A stretch of DNA of 64,000 nt. Origin: Mangifera indica (lineage: Eukaryota; Streptophyta; Magnoliopsida; Sapindales; Anacardiaceae). This document shows, one piece after another, positions 13,637-25,406 of this stretch; position 1 is the first letter of the stretch; each line of letters opens with the position of its first letter. The notes beneath the pieces were generated by a model that was not told the DNA's origin, searched no databases, and saw only the letters and a program-made list of their open reading frames with translations. A program made the translations under genes and the position numbers. The stretch lies in the NCBI RefSeq assembly GCF_011075055.1, contig NC_058139.1, forward strand, positions 18,187,584 to 18,251,583, in the 5' to 3' direction.

Positions 13637-14300
13637 TTATAGCTCAAACCGAAACTTATTCAACTAAATAATACTTAGAACTCCCGTGTTATGAGGAGAT
13701 TTAGAGCTTTGACTCGATTCAGCGGATAAGGAGGCGAAAAGAGAAAAACGACGGCGTCAGCGGTGTTTCTAAGTAGGAAAACTTGTAGTTTCTAGGGTTT
13801 GCATTTCCATGCTACACTTTCAACGAGAACAGTAGAGAGAAAAAGAAACCAAAGAAATTAAAAGAAAAAGCTGCCAATATAAAAGAAAAAGATAAAGAAG
13901 AGAGAGATGACTTGTTCTCTCACTTTCTTTGATGCGTTTGCAGGCTCTTCGTGCCTCACTGACTTATCACTGATAAGTCAATGTACATATCATTTTAACA
14001 ATAAGCGATCTTATGTTATGACTTTCTGATAAGACAGTATATGCCCTCTGCGGCTTTTTTCCAGTGTGATCCCAACACTCTTGCATTCATGTTGTGGGAT
14101 CAATGACGATGTTCACTTTTTCTGTGACAATTACGTGGCAATACTTCAACGGCTGATGGACCGTGAAGAAGGGAGACTGGAAGCAGAGGAGAAAATTCTA
14201 GACGCTGAAAAGTTGTCGCGGAATCGAAGCGCAAACTTAAGTGAATTTGATTAAATTAGCAGCGTCCACACATTGTGTGCGTTGGTCGGATGACTAACGT
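13637..14300. promoter_or_regulatory. TPR2 5' leader and upstream region
   Basis: Upstream of the TPR2 start on the minus strand there is a purine/pyrimidine-rich leader (about 13640-13920) with no in-frame start. Transcription probably begins in this stretch. I cannot point to a convincing TATA box. A 62-codon open frame on the other strand (14066-14254) has no recognised family. Confidence 0.35.
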
Positions 14301-14807
14301 GTCGCACTTCTCTCGCAGAATTTCTTTATACGGTCTCGTGGCCAAATAAATTTTTAAAGAAATTTCTTAATACTTAACTATTCAAAATTCTGTCCCACCC
14401 AAGATTTTGGGAAATTACCATTTTTTACGTTTAAATTTATAAATTACGAAATTCACCCAAAATCTGACTAAAATAATAAAAATTCAGTAAAATTGCACCT
14501 ATAAGTAAAATTCATACTATATTTGGTTAAGAGAAATAATTAGTAACTTTCTCTTTAAAAATAATGTGTTTTTTTTTTTTTAATTTTGTGCAAGATGTCT
14601 ATACCCAGTTTAAATTTTAAGATTATCTTGTTGAACAGCATATACATATTTTGATACATAAAAATGCCTAAAATAAGGTTCATGGTTTTGTGCTTATGCT
14701 TTTGAAGTTGTTCAAAAGATAACATCTATATTTTGAAAAACAATATTTGTATGTACCCATGAGTGAGATGTCAACTTCATTAAATGACTAAGTAGTGACA
14801 AAGAATA

Positions 14808-14945
14808 ATGTTATATACCCATATTTTAGAGTATATATAATTTAGTGTATTTTTTTTAATTTAAAATCGTTCAATCACATAGTAACATATAATTTATGTG
14901 TTTAATTATATACTTAAAAGTGTATATATATAGTTTTATTTATTA
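14808..14945. repeat. Diverged copy of the CTATGTGTACCC MITE
   Basis: It has the same layout as the better copies at 15161, 20496 and 35162: TATACCCATATTTTAGAGTA at the left, a central TTTTAAT...AATCACAT block and a mirrored right arm ending TACTTAAAAGTGTATATATA. It is strongly decayed. Confidence 0.45.
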
Positions 14946-15160
14946 AAAAAATTAATGAATTCCCTTTCTTCGGTAATTTAAACATGTCAAATCCAATTAT
15001 GTAAATTACAGTATAAAAAATTTGTGTACAAGGATCCAGATTTTGTTCATGGGATGATTTGACAAATAAATTCGTCAATAGAGAATTCAGAGGGTGGCAT
15101 TTTGGTCATATGTCATGAATTATTCAGGCCAAGCAGTACTTGTATATTTTGATCAATAAA

Positions 15161-15314
15161 ACTATGTGTACCCACTTTGGGTACACAAATATATACACAT
15201 TTATATGTATCATCATGTGATTGAATGATTTTAAATTAAGAATAAAACAATACTTAATCATATGATGACACATATAAATGTATATATATTTATATATCTA
15301 AAATAGGTATACAT
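15161..15314. mobile_element. MITE, CTATGTGTACCC family, copy A
   Basis: About 154 bp, imperfectly palindromic. The left arm ACTATGTGTACCCACTTTGG is mirrored by AAAATAGGTATACAT at the right. The inner blocks TCATCATGTGATTGAATGAT and AATCATATGATGACACATAT are also inverted copies of each other. Near-identical copies occur at 20496-20648 and 35162-35318. It has no coding capacity and I could not fix a target-site duplication. Confidence 0.75.
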
Positions 15315-15769
15315 CATATTACTCATATTTTGATTGGTAGTTGAATGGAAATTCTAGAGTCGATCGTGCTAGCGACCAAACCAAGGATAATTAAATAATA
15401 ATTATGGTCATTTTCATCGTAAATAAAATAAAAATAAATATATTCAATGTGAATTCTTAGTGCAGTTTTACCTACCATTAATAGATAGTGCTGAGATTAC
15501 TGATCTTGGGTCGGGAAAATGAACAATTTTTACACTTTTGGAATCATGACGGTTGCACTATAAAACTATAAAATTTGCATGAAAAGAACATACTTTGTAA
15601 ACAAATGTTTAAAAGCGTTTTTACATTTTAAATTATGTCTTGATGAGGAAAACATTTACATTGAGAGAAACATTAAATGGTATGTTTAAGGATATTTATG
15701 GAAATATTAGAAATGATTTTAATAAAATAAAACGTTTTAAATCCAATTAGTTCAAAGAATGACTGTCAA

Positions 15770-16735
15770 TTAGGGCAAACAACCTCGAAGCCGATTGTTC
15801 TACTCAAAAAACTCAATTTTAAATTGATTAAAACTTAAATTTTGATTAGGTTTAGGCAAAAAAATTTGTTCATTAAGTTATCACGCTTAGACTTAATAAA
15901 GGTTGTTTAAACCCAAAACTTGATAAAGACCAAAAATTCATTATAGGTAAGGGTATATTTTTTAGGCTTTCAAACTTGAAGGGATTGTAAAATATTTTTA
16001 TAGGTTTTTAAAGTTACATTATTGGCCCAAAAACTTTAACGAATGGGGTGAATAAAAAATATGAGGCCCAAATGAGTAAACTCGAAACCTCGAGCCTAAA
16101 TTTTTTTTATAGGAATGGGTTTGAACAAGTTGGGTCCAATTCAATTAAAACTGGATCCGAACCAAGTTGACTCGGTCTGGTTTGGCTTAGCTAAAATTCG
16201 TTTAATTTGAATTTGAATTGCAAGATTTAGTTTGTTTTTTAAATCGAGTTAAATTTGAGTTAGCAGATGTTTAACTTAATTTGATTTGAGTTCAACTCAA
16301 ATTGGAGGTTCAAATTCATGGCTTAGTTCAGTTCAAATTTATAGTTCGAATTGATGATTCAAATTTATGATTAAATTCAGTTAGGATTTATAGCTCAAAT
16401 TAGTGTTTTTACCTATTATTTGGGTAAAACACATTATTTTATCAAATAGTCATAAACTTAAATCATAAATCCAAGCCACAAATTTGAATCATAAACTCGA
16501 ATCAAATGACACCATCAATTTGAGTTATAAACTCGAGCTAAACCAAATTAAACCGAATCAAATCATTTTTATTCAAGCGGAATTCTAATCAGTCTAAATT
16601 TTAGTCCTACGAACTCAAATCAAACTTAAGTTGAATAATTTTTTATTCGAATTGAACTTGAGTTAAGAAGTATTTACACTTAGTTCAATTCGTATTTACC
16701 CCTAGTTCAATCGGGCCAATTGATGACTGTTGTAG
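15770..16735. repeat. Decayed repeat rich in inverted AACTCGAAT / ATTCGAGTT units
   Basis: The region 16080-16700 is built of short inverted words (TTTGAGTTCAACTCAAA, AACTCGAATC, GATTCAAATT). It ends near TACGAATTGAAC.../TTTACCCCTAG at 16693-16704, which recalls the TAGGGGT terminus of hAT elements. A matching left end is not clear, so this is a possible old hAT-type MITE. Confidence 0.3.
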
Positions 16736-16779
16736 TTCAAAGATTTAAACCATCAATTCAACAAAAAAATTCAAATATT

Positions 16780-16790
16780 GGGGGGGGGGG
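16780..16790 (+). repeat. Run of 11 G
   Basis: A homopolymer G tract in AT-rich DNA. Its length may be unreliable in sequencing. Confidence 0.9.
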
Positions 16791-17149
16791 TGATTTGTAA
16801 TTTTGAAATATGAAGGGAACAGATAAAGAAAAGTCAACAAAATACCAAAATGGGGGTTGAAATTGTGAATCACGTGAGGGGATTCAAGAAAACTTTTGCC
16901 GTGCAAACGCTCACGAGTCCAACATGCCCTAGATTTGGAGTTAGACATTTTTCATGATATATTCGCTTGCCACGTGTTTTTAGTACGTGTGGGGACGGGT
17001 ATGAGCTTTTGTGATTGGACCACTTTAGGGTCCACCACATTATCCAAATAATACGTTCATGGTCACAGTCGTGGCCATCAGTTAATGGCTCGCATTCGAC
17101 AACTGATTTGTCAGTTTCTATTGGACGATTGTTAAGAATATGTTGCCCG

Positions 17150-18137
17150 TAATAAAAAGTGTTCTATTTACTATTTTTGCCTTTTCAAGGCCTTGTTTTG
17201 GTTTAGAATAATACTTGGGGATTTTTTTTAATCAAAATAAAAGAATTATTTTGAAAATATATTATTTTAAGAATTATTAGATATAAATTATTATTATATT
17301 TAATAAAATTTTATAAAAATATATAAGTATAAATAATTATTGTGTTTGATTAAAGATAATAAAATAATATTAATATATTATTTTATTTAAATATCCTTAA
17401 ATTTAATTATTCTAAAATATTTTATATATTATTTGTTATGTTGATTGAAAATAAGATTATTTTTACTTTAAAAAATTAATAAATAAGAATTATTTATAAT
17501 ATAATCAAGATTATCTTGGTTATCTTTTAATACCTAAGGTGGATGTGGTCATCAGATTATATTTTATGTTACTTGTCACATCACCATTGGTAATAGAAAA
17601 TTTATGAAATCTTTTATTACTTATAAACTAAATAAAGTAAGGTAAATAATAAAAAATAGATTATTAAAATAATTTTTATAAACATTTAACCAAACGCCCC
17701 TGATAGTAAATGTGATTATGGTTCCGGTAATTTTTATTATTAAAAATTAAAAAATTATAAAATAAAATAGTATTTGAATACATGAATATACAATTAAGAG
17801 TGTTTGTTTAAGGTAATCTTTAATTTTTTTATTAATTTATTTTTTATTATTCACATTTATATGTTTCATTTGTCAACTAATAAGAGGGCAAATAATAAAA
17901 AATTATTAATATAATCTTAATTTTATTATAATTTTATATTTATTTTTTAAAGTTTTAAGATAAAAATATTTTTATTTTTAATTAAAATAATAAATTATAC
18001 AAGTAATATTTAAAAAATATATATTGATAATAAGATAACAAATAAATCTAAAATAATAATTTAATTAATTAATTTCATAAGTTGACAACGTAAAAATACT
18101 CACAATAAAATATTAATTTAGAGAATATTTTAAAAAG
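17150..18137. other. Gene-free AT-rich stretch
   Basis: Almost pure A/T sequence rich in TAAAATAATAAT words. No open frame, RNA gene or defined repeat is seen. Confidence 0.6.
18129..18137. repeat. Probable left target duplication of the 2.6-kb TIR element
   Basis: TTTAAAAAG precedes GGCC. The right flank after GGCC at 20717-20725 is TTTAAAAAA, so 8 of 9 bases match. Confidence 0.5.
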
Positions 18138-20716
18138 GGCCAAAAGACATATTCCCACCCAAGGTTTATTGCAAACTAAAGATGATATTAGCTAAGTATT
18201 GATTATAGGATTTTAGGACATCGATAATCAATAGTGTAGTAGAATTACAAATTTATAATCATACAATCTTAAAACACTGATCAGGATATCTGTTTTAAAA
18301 CATATTTATCATGGTGTTTTTTAATTTATATTTACGTTGATGACTCATTTAAGTCTTTACGTGACAAAGAAACAAATGATATTCAACCTTTGTGAGGCGA
18401 TGCCCTAGTATCCATACGAAAGGTTGTCCAAGAAGAAACTGTTAAGGCTTTTGTATGCTGGACAAGAATGTGTTCTCGGGAGGAAGAGAGAAAAATAGAA
18501 AACCTAGACAGCTACCAGGGTTTATGTGAATGCGTGTGTATATTATGTGTGATGGTATTTGATGCGAATAAAACAGTTATATGTGTGTGTGTGTGAGTAT
18601 ATCTCCTAATTTAATTAAGATTCCAACTTTACACATACTAAAGTGACACGCATGGGTGGTACACAAGTGTGCCTCCAATGCATTTCCTTATTTGCACGGG
18701 TGGCACATTTGGTGCCACCCATGCAAATCTCCAAGCGTGCACAACTTGGACAATACATGTCTAGCCATAACATGCTTCCTTGGAGCATGGTGTGGCCATG
18801 CCATGCTATGCATGGCCGACTTTAGCATCACCAAGTACGCGTGGCTATGTATTTTAGTCAAAGCATGGTCAAACTAAGTCCTCTCAACCTATAAGGCAAA
18901 CCCAGTCTATTCACGTTTATCTCTCTTTTCCTAAACACTAAGACTATCACCAAACAATTTTTGTATTTAGGTTCGAATCAACTTTATATGTGTGTGACTC
19001 ATAAGCTTTTTATCAAACTAATAGTGTTTAAATTCGAATTGAATTCATACACAAACCAAGATGGACTTCTAGCAAAGCATCATAGTCATCCAAAAGACAG
19101 AGTGTCAGCAAACATCTCTTAAGCTTTTACAATATTATAGTTACGTGCAATTTATTCATTTCGTCAATAGTATCTCTTGAGACTGAGACATAGAAATGTG
19201 TCTATATTAATAGTTCCTTGATATGAAGTAATGCATATTAATGATTTACATGAATTATACTACAACATTATCCCACTATGGTCATAGATTTAAGCACTCA
19301 TGAATGTTATTCAATATTCTTATGTGAGATATCTTCTCTTGCAGTCAAGAGTGACGAGTCATTTATTAATCAACCATAGCCTCTATGTATTTCACAATAT
19401 GGTCGTTCACTATCTTTTTGATACCCTAGTTACAGCGGTACATTACATAATGTCAAACCATACTAATTTTTATATGAGACAGTCTGGTAACCTTAACTCA
19501 TAAGATCACATACAGTCATGGTGTTCAAAAGATTTATTTCATAGACATTGGAGTAGCTATCCATATGGATATTTTTTGGTGGGGTTAGTCTAATAAACGT
19601 GTCTACAATATGCACTAATGTGTTATACTAAGCTGTCTATAAACAATTTCAACACGTGAAAACTATTACCACTTTTCGGTAAGGTCGTTTAATACTACAA
19701 TAATTTTATTATCATTATATATGCCCTTATTATGAACATTTCTAGAATAACAACTTAATGTGTGTATAAAGTTCTTACAATCAGTCGTTTGATCCCCTTG
19801 TCACAATTTTACTATTCTAAGGGTATGTTATTCACACAATCATATAAAAAAGACACACATATGAATTGAATAACAATAAATTTTTTATTAATTAATGAAA
19901 TAGAATTACATCCACACATGTCAAATCAATTAGCTCTAGGGCACTTATCTTAATATTGACAACTTAAACTTTCACCCATGGGGTGTTAAAATTAACAAAA
20001 ATAGTTAGTTTCAAGGGTAAAATTATTATTTAACCAATAATATATTAAAAATAATAAAACATTATTTATTTCCCCCTATGTTTAGAAAAATAACAATTTC
20101 TCCTTAAAATTAAACTTTAAAAAATCATATTTTTCCCTGTTGGGTTTTGCATTTTCCAACTAGTTTCTCCAGTCTCCTCTGCCTTCGACGACTATCTTTC
20201 CCTTCTCCCCATTTTTAGAAGTTTTCATCTCTGATGAAAACGAATCTCTTCATCTCTAACAAAAAAATTGTCTTCGTCGACAATGAAAACTCTAGAGAAA
20301 GGAGAAACGGTCGCTAGAGGGAGAGAGGGTTAGAGAAACTTGCTAGAAAATGCAAAACCTAGTAAAGAAAAAAATATGATTTTTTAAAGTTTAATTTTAG
20401 TATAAAATTGTTAGTTTTCTAAACTTAGGGGGAAATAAATAATATTTTATTATTTTTAATATACTACTAGATAAATGATAATTTTACCCAATAAAACTAT
20501 GTGAACCCACTTTGGATACACAAATGCATACACATTTATATGTGTCATCATGTGATTGAATGATTTTGAATTAAGAATAAAACAATAACCAATCATATGA
20601 TGACACATATGAGTGTGTATATATTTGTGTACCTAAAATGGGTTTAGATTTTTAATACTTAGCATATACCAATTTGGGTTTGTAATAAACCATGGGTGAC
20701 AATATGTTTTTTGGCC
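18138..20716. mobile_element. Mutator-like TIR element, GGCCAAA...CCCACCC family, 2.6 kb composite copy
   Basis: The left terminus GGCCAAAAGACATATTCCCA is mirrored at the right end by TGTTTTTTGGCC, preceded by CCATGGGTGACAATA. The termini match the three well-bounded copies at 32172, 38372 and 50501. The interior has no transposase. It holds an inverted subterminal pair (about 19980-20120 and 20390-20480: ...AAATAATGTTTTATTAT...), a nested MITE (20496-20648), and LTR-like text (about 18900-19960) of unclear origin. The target duplication matches at only 8 of 9 bases, so the element is inferred. Confidence 0.55.
20496..20648. mobile_element. MITE, CTATGTGTACCC family, copy B
   Basis: It matches copy A over its whole length (CCACTTTGGATACACAAATG; TCATCATGTGATTGAATGAT; AATCATATGATGACACATAT). 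It is nested inside the 18138-20716 element and is therefore younger than it. Confidence 0.75.
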
Positions 20717-20949
20717 TTTAAAAAATAACAAAACAAATACTTTAATATAAGATATGTTAGTTTAACCAAACACATAATTAATTTTCACCCAATAATATTT
20801 TAAAAACATTTAACTAAAATAATATATTAATATACTTTTATTTCTACTAACCATACATCATAATTATGAGTAATGTTATATGCATAATTTTGTACACGAA
20901 TAACGATGTATCATTATATGATTAAATAGTTAAAAATTAGAACAAAAAA

Positions 20950-21500
20950 CTATTTTTCACCCAAGTTTTAGCTCAATCTCAAAAATATACTCGCAGCAAA
21001 TGAAAAATTCAAACATTCATCCATCTCTAAATTGTCGTTACTATGAGGGCAAAACCATTATTTAACAAAAATATTAAAAAATATATAATTTTATCTCATT
21101 TTCTCCCAGGTTTTAAAAATTAATATTCCCTACGTTTGAACTTTGAAAAATGATTTCTCCCTTTCTCCCTCCTCCTCCCCCCCCCCCCCCCCCCCCAATC
21201 CCTTAGTTTTTTCTTCACCCATCTCTCCAACTACCAACGACCAATGCGACACGTTGTTGGATGATAATTGTTGTCTAGAAGTCATCATTAAGACCACTCC
21301 GTCTTGTTCTTCCGCTATTGGTCCACTGTTCATTAAAGAAAGTAGCCATATTTCAAGGTTGGTATTCTAAAGGGAAAAGTAAATTTTTTCAAAACTTAAT
21401 ATGGGGGAAATGTTAATTTTTCAAACTAAGAGGAGAAAATAAGATATAACTTTCATTATTTTAATATTATTGATAATTTGTAAGTGTGTGCTAACCCTAA
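20950..21500. mobile_element. Truncated member of the GGACTATTTCCCACCC TIR family
   Basis: The left part ACTATTTTTCACCCAAGTTT...AATCTCAAAAATATAC is the same order of words as in the bounded element at 32172 (AGTCCTATCTCAAAAGCATA). The inner stretches 'CATCTCTAAATTGT', 'TTTGAACTTTGAAAA' and 'TTTTTCAAACTAAGAGG' also match. No right terminus was found. Confidence 0.5.
21177..21196 (+). repeat. Run of 20 C
   Basis: A homopolymer C tract inside the truncated TIR element, preceded by CCTCCT units. Its length is probably polymorphic or uncertain. Confidence 0.9.
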
Positions 21501-22000
21501 ACCCCTGATAAAATGTAATATGATTATCACCTCCGTCTAAAATGTTAAATGATTATTATGGTAATCCTACTTTTGTTATAATTTTATTTGTATTTATTAA
21601 TTTTTAGGACAAAAATACTGTTATTTTCAATTTATATAATAAGTAATATGAAAAATTTGTTAGAGTAATTATATCCGATGACATTTAAATAAAATAATAT
21701 CTTTGAATTCTTTTTATTACATTCAACCAAACACAATAATTATTTATATCTAAAAAGTTTTATAAAAAATAATAATAATTTATATTTAATAATCTTTTAA
21801 ATAACTTATTTTTATGATAATATCTCATTTTTTTATCAAAAAAGATTATCGTAAATAAACATACTCCTAGTATATTTAGTTGGTAATAATTAAAGGATAC
21901 TGTGATGTTATATTGATTCAGTTTTCATTTGATGGCTTGACTTCTAAGTCTTTTCTCTCAATTTTAATAACAATAAAATTATATATACTTATTTTAAGTG

Positions 22001-22005
<5 letters not shown>

Positions 22006-22063
<58 letters not shown>
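22006..22063. repeat. TA dinucleotide microsatellite
   Basis: About 29 consecutive TA units. It is flanked by TTATTTTAAGTGTATAAA and ACATAATTAGATAATTTTA, which resemble the arms of the CTATGTGTACCC MITE. The microsatellite may therefore have grown in a decayed MITE. Confidence 0.9.
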
Positions 22064-22067
<4 letters not shown>

Positions 22068-22199
22068 ACATAATTAGATAATTTTAAATTAAAATTAAAA
22101 TAACATCTAATATATAATAACAGATATAAATATATATATATATATATAAATAATTATATATTTAAAATAAATATACATAATATACATAAAATAAATAAC

Positions 22200-25112
22200 A
22201 TCTACATGATGATGTGGAAGAACAATAATATTCATATTACCAACCATCACCTTCTCCTTTATTAGTTTTACCGTAATTTAGTTTACTTTTGTTACACTGG
22301 TACTTAGGTATTGATATTTTGTTTTAATTTAGTTACTTCTAATAAGAAAATTTTATGGTCAATTCACAATCTAAACTATAATTTTTTAATTTAAGTTAGT
22401 CTGGCATGAAGTATGATATATTTTGAATTGATTTAAAATTTGTCGAACCATTCTTTTTTATTAATTTAGTTTGAATTTATTTTATAACCTAGATAAACTG
22501 TGTTGCAGATACCTCAATTCAAATACTCTAACTACGTTAACTAAATTAAAAGTGTGGAGATATGAGAAAAATTACAATAAATCAAAGATGGGATTGTAAA
22601 AGACATGGGAGAGACAAAATCAATAAATAAAAAATAATAGAGTTGAATTGAAAACTACCCACTATTGATAAAAAAATTATAGAAAAACTATCTACTGTCA
22701 ATAAAATGCTATAACAAAATTATTAATCGTTAATTGAAAACTACCCAAAACTTAAACAATGCCAAAGGAGCAATGTCATGAGAGGTCAATCGCTTTGGAG
22801 ATCCAACTCAAACCTCTCTATCTCTTTGTCTTCTTCACACTATAACAAGCTTCACGCTTCTTTACCTTATTTGCATGTTGATGAGATTCGATTATTTTTT
22901 CCTTTTTTGCATAACAACAAGTGGTAGTGATGTCGATAGATGGTGGCCGGTGGAAGTCGTTGTTGGTGTGGGTAATGAAAACATAATTTTAATTTAGAAT
23001 AAGCGTATTTTTTTCATAATAATTGTTTAAAGGTAAAATTGTCACAATGAAATGTAACGTTTAAAGTAATTATAATTAAATCGAAGAGAATTTTTGTCTT
23101 ATAAAATTAATAAAAGGAAAATTATAATAAAATTAAAATTATTTTAATATTAGAGAAAATGTGGATAATTAAATAAAAAATTATTCTAAGCCAACTGCAC
23201 CCTAAGAATAACTAAATAGACAATTCATTTTTTTAACAAATATATACTATATTTTATTACATCAACTAAGAACACAATATCATTTCTCAACCATCATTTT
23301 AATTATAATATTAAAAAAATTATAATATTTTTCAAAATCTATTGTTTTGGCAAATGGTTTGTTTACATAATTTCCATTATAAACCCATAACATAAAGGCT
23401 GAATAATTTTTTTCCACCTAAGGTTTGGAGAAACTATACATTCTCTCATTTTAAGAGTGAAAATTTTATTTTCGTATCTATTTTTAATTTGTTAAAAAAT
23501 CTTATTGAAACAATTAAAAAAAAAAACCTCAAACTAAATAATATTTTGTTCCTAATTTTCATTAAATATATTTTACCTTAATTTATATTAATTTTAATTA
23601 AAATTTTAAAATTTTAATAATTATCGATAACATTCAAAATTGTATTGATAAGTGTGATTTCAATTTAAATTGCATAATGCAATTTTTGTTGAGAATTATA
23701 TTGGTGTGATTTTCAACTAAAGAAGAACTAGTAGGAGAGAAGTGAAAACGGAAAGAAAAAAAAATAGAGTATTTAAAATAAAATGTAATTTGTTTATATT
23801 ATTAGCGAAATAAGTAATATTAATCTTAGTATAATATTTATATAAAATGATATAAATATTTTTTAACATGGAAAAAAATAGTTAACATTGACCCAAAAAA
23901 AATTAATTTTTTCAACTTAAAATATAAGAATAATTGTTCCATGAAAAATGGTTGGAAAATAGTCCTTAGTTGCAAAGGTTTAAGGGTATGCATGGTTCAA
24001 TTGGTGTGGTAAAAATATTTTCTAATCAAATAAAAAAACATAATTGGAAAAAAATTTCAAATAAAATCAAACTATTTTAGATTTTAAATTAAACAAAACT
24101 AAACCAAAAAAATAGGGTTTGGTTCAATTTAAAATACGATTTGAATTTATTAAAAATTATTTATTTCTAAATATTTTCTACTTAATAAATAATATTAAAT
24201 TATAGTTATTTAGGATATAAAATAAACATAAAAATATATATACAATAAATATGTAAAAAAAAAGATAAAATAAATATAAAAAACAAGTTATGTAAACTCA
24301 TAATTTATTGTATTATGTTTAATTCTTTAGGATGAAACTATGATTTTTGAAACTATTGAAATACATATAAATATTTAAAAAATTTAAAAATACCCTCAAA
24401 ATTTTTTGAATTTTGAAAAACCCTTTGAAAAAATTATTAGCACCCCTAAAATTATAAAACAGTTTGAAGATATGACTATATGTCATTAACATTTCTATCT
24501 ATACTTGTATTTATAAATTTTTTTTCTACTTTTAATTGAAATTAATATAAATTAGGTTTAAAAAATTATTTAATAAAATTTTAGGATGAAGCGTTCTTTT
24601 AACTTAAAGACTTTTTGGTCTTTTCAACCATTATATAAAAAAATTAACAAAATTTTTAATAAATTTAACATCGAAGTAAGAAAATGTTTTTTCTTTCCAA
24701 ATTTAAAGGATGAAAATTTATCGTTTTATTAAATTTTGAGTGAGAAATAGTCCTTTAGCCTATATATTTTTAAAAGACATGGTTTAATTTGAAAACTAGC
24801 CAAACCGTAATCTAAACCATAAACTGTTTTTTTTTTAATTTATAAATTAAAATCAAACTGTTTTATAAAACAAATCAAATTAAAACGTAATTATTAAATA
24901 ATTCAATATAATTTTATATTTTAAACCGAATTACACACACCTTTGCTAACTAATTCAGACTATCCACGCTTAAAATGGGTGCAAACTCGGATAAATTAAA
25001 TGATAATATATGGACTCTAAAGTCTAAAACCATCTATACATATTATTTTTTTATTTATTTTTATAAAAAATTAATATTAAAATTTAATTTGTAAATAAAT
25101 TATGTTTATTAA

Positions 25113-25120
<8 letters not shown>
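22200..25120. other. Gene-free AT-rich repeat DNA
   Basis: No gene is supported. Two fragments resemble the GGACTATTTCCCACCC family: 23396-23965 (TTTTTTTCCACCTAAGG at the left, GGTTGGAAAATAGTCCTTAG at the right) and about 24310-24765 (right end TGAGTGAGAAATAGTCC). A further pair of ends at 23985 (GGTATGCATGGTTCAATTGG) and 24945 (ACCGAATTACACACACC) recalls common hAT MITEs with GGTTCGGTTTGG-type interiors. None has a clean target duplication. Confidence 0.35.

Positions 25121-25148
<28 letters not shown>
25121..25148. repeat. TA dinucleotide microsatellite
   Basis: About 14 TA units, 260 bp upstream of the APUM24 start. Confidence 0.9.
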
Positions 25149-25154
<6 letters not shown>

Positions 25155-25214
25155 GATGTATAATTGTATAATTTGAATTAGAGGTAATAGAGATAAATGA
25201 GATGACAGTGTTTA

Positions 25215-25406
25215 AATTTTTATGGGCTGATGATCATATTCTTGTTGGGGCGAGCGGGTCATGGAGGCCCATAATTCAGCCCGTTTTCATCCATCCCAGC
25301 CCGAAGAGAAACACACTACTCAACTCAGCTCCAAAAACCCTCAAAAAACCCCTAACTGATCACTGGCCACAGGAGAAGAAGAGAAGATTTCTTGAGCTAA
25401 CCTTCA
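25215..25406 (+). promoter_or_regulatory. APUM24 promoter/5' leader with site II and telo-box-like words
   Basis: Just upstream of the start codon are TGGGCT (25225-25230 area), GGCCCA (25266-25271, site II on the minus strand) and AAACCCTCA / ACCCCTAA telo-box-like words (about 25335-25355). Site II plus telo-box is the known promoter arrangement of plant ribosome-biogenesis genes, which fits the gene downstream. Confidence 0.5.

Noticed and set aside
14066..14254. 62-codon open frame after a good acceptor-like TTTTTTCCAG upstream of TPR2
   Set aside because: No family resemblance, no donor-side exon and no second supporting signal.
21130..21370. Overlapping open frames on both strands with poly-Pro/poly-Gly
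   Set aside because: They come from the C-run and CCTCCT tract within a transposon fragment, not from a gene.
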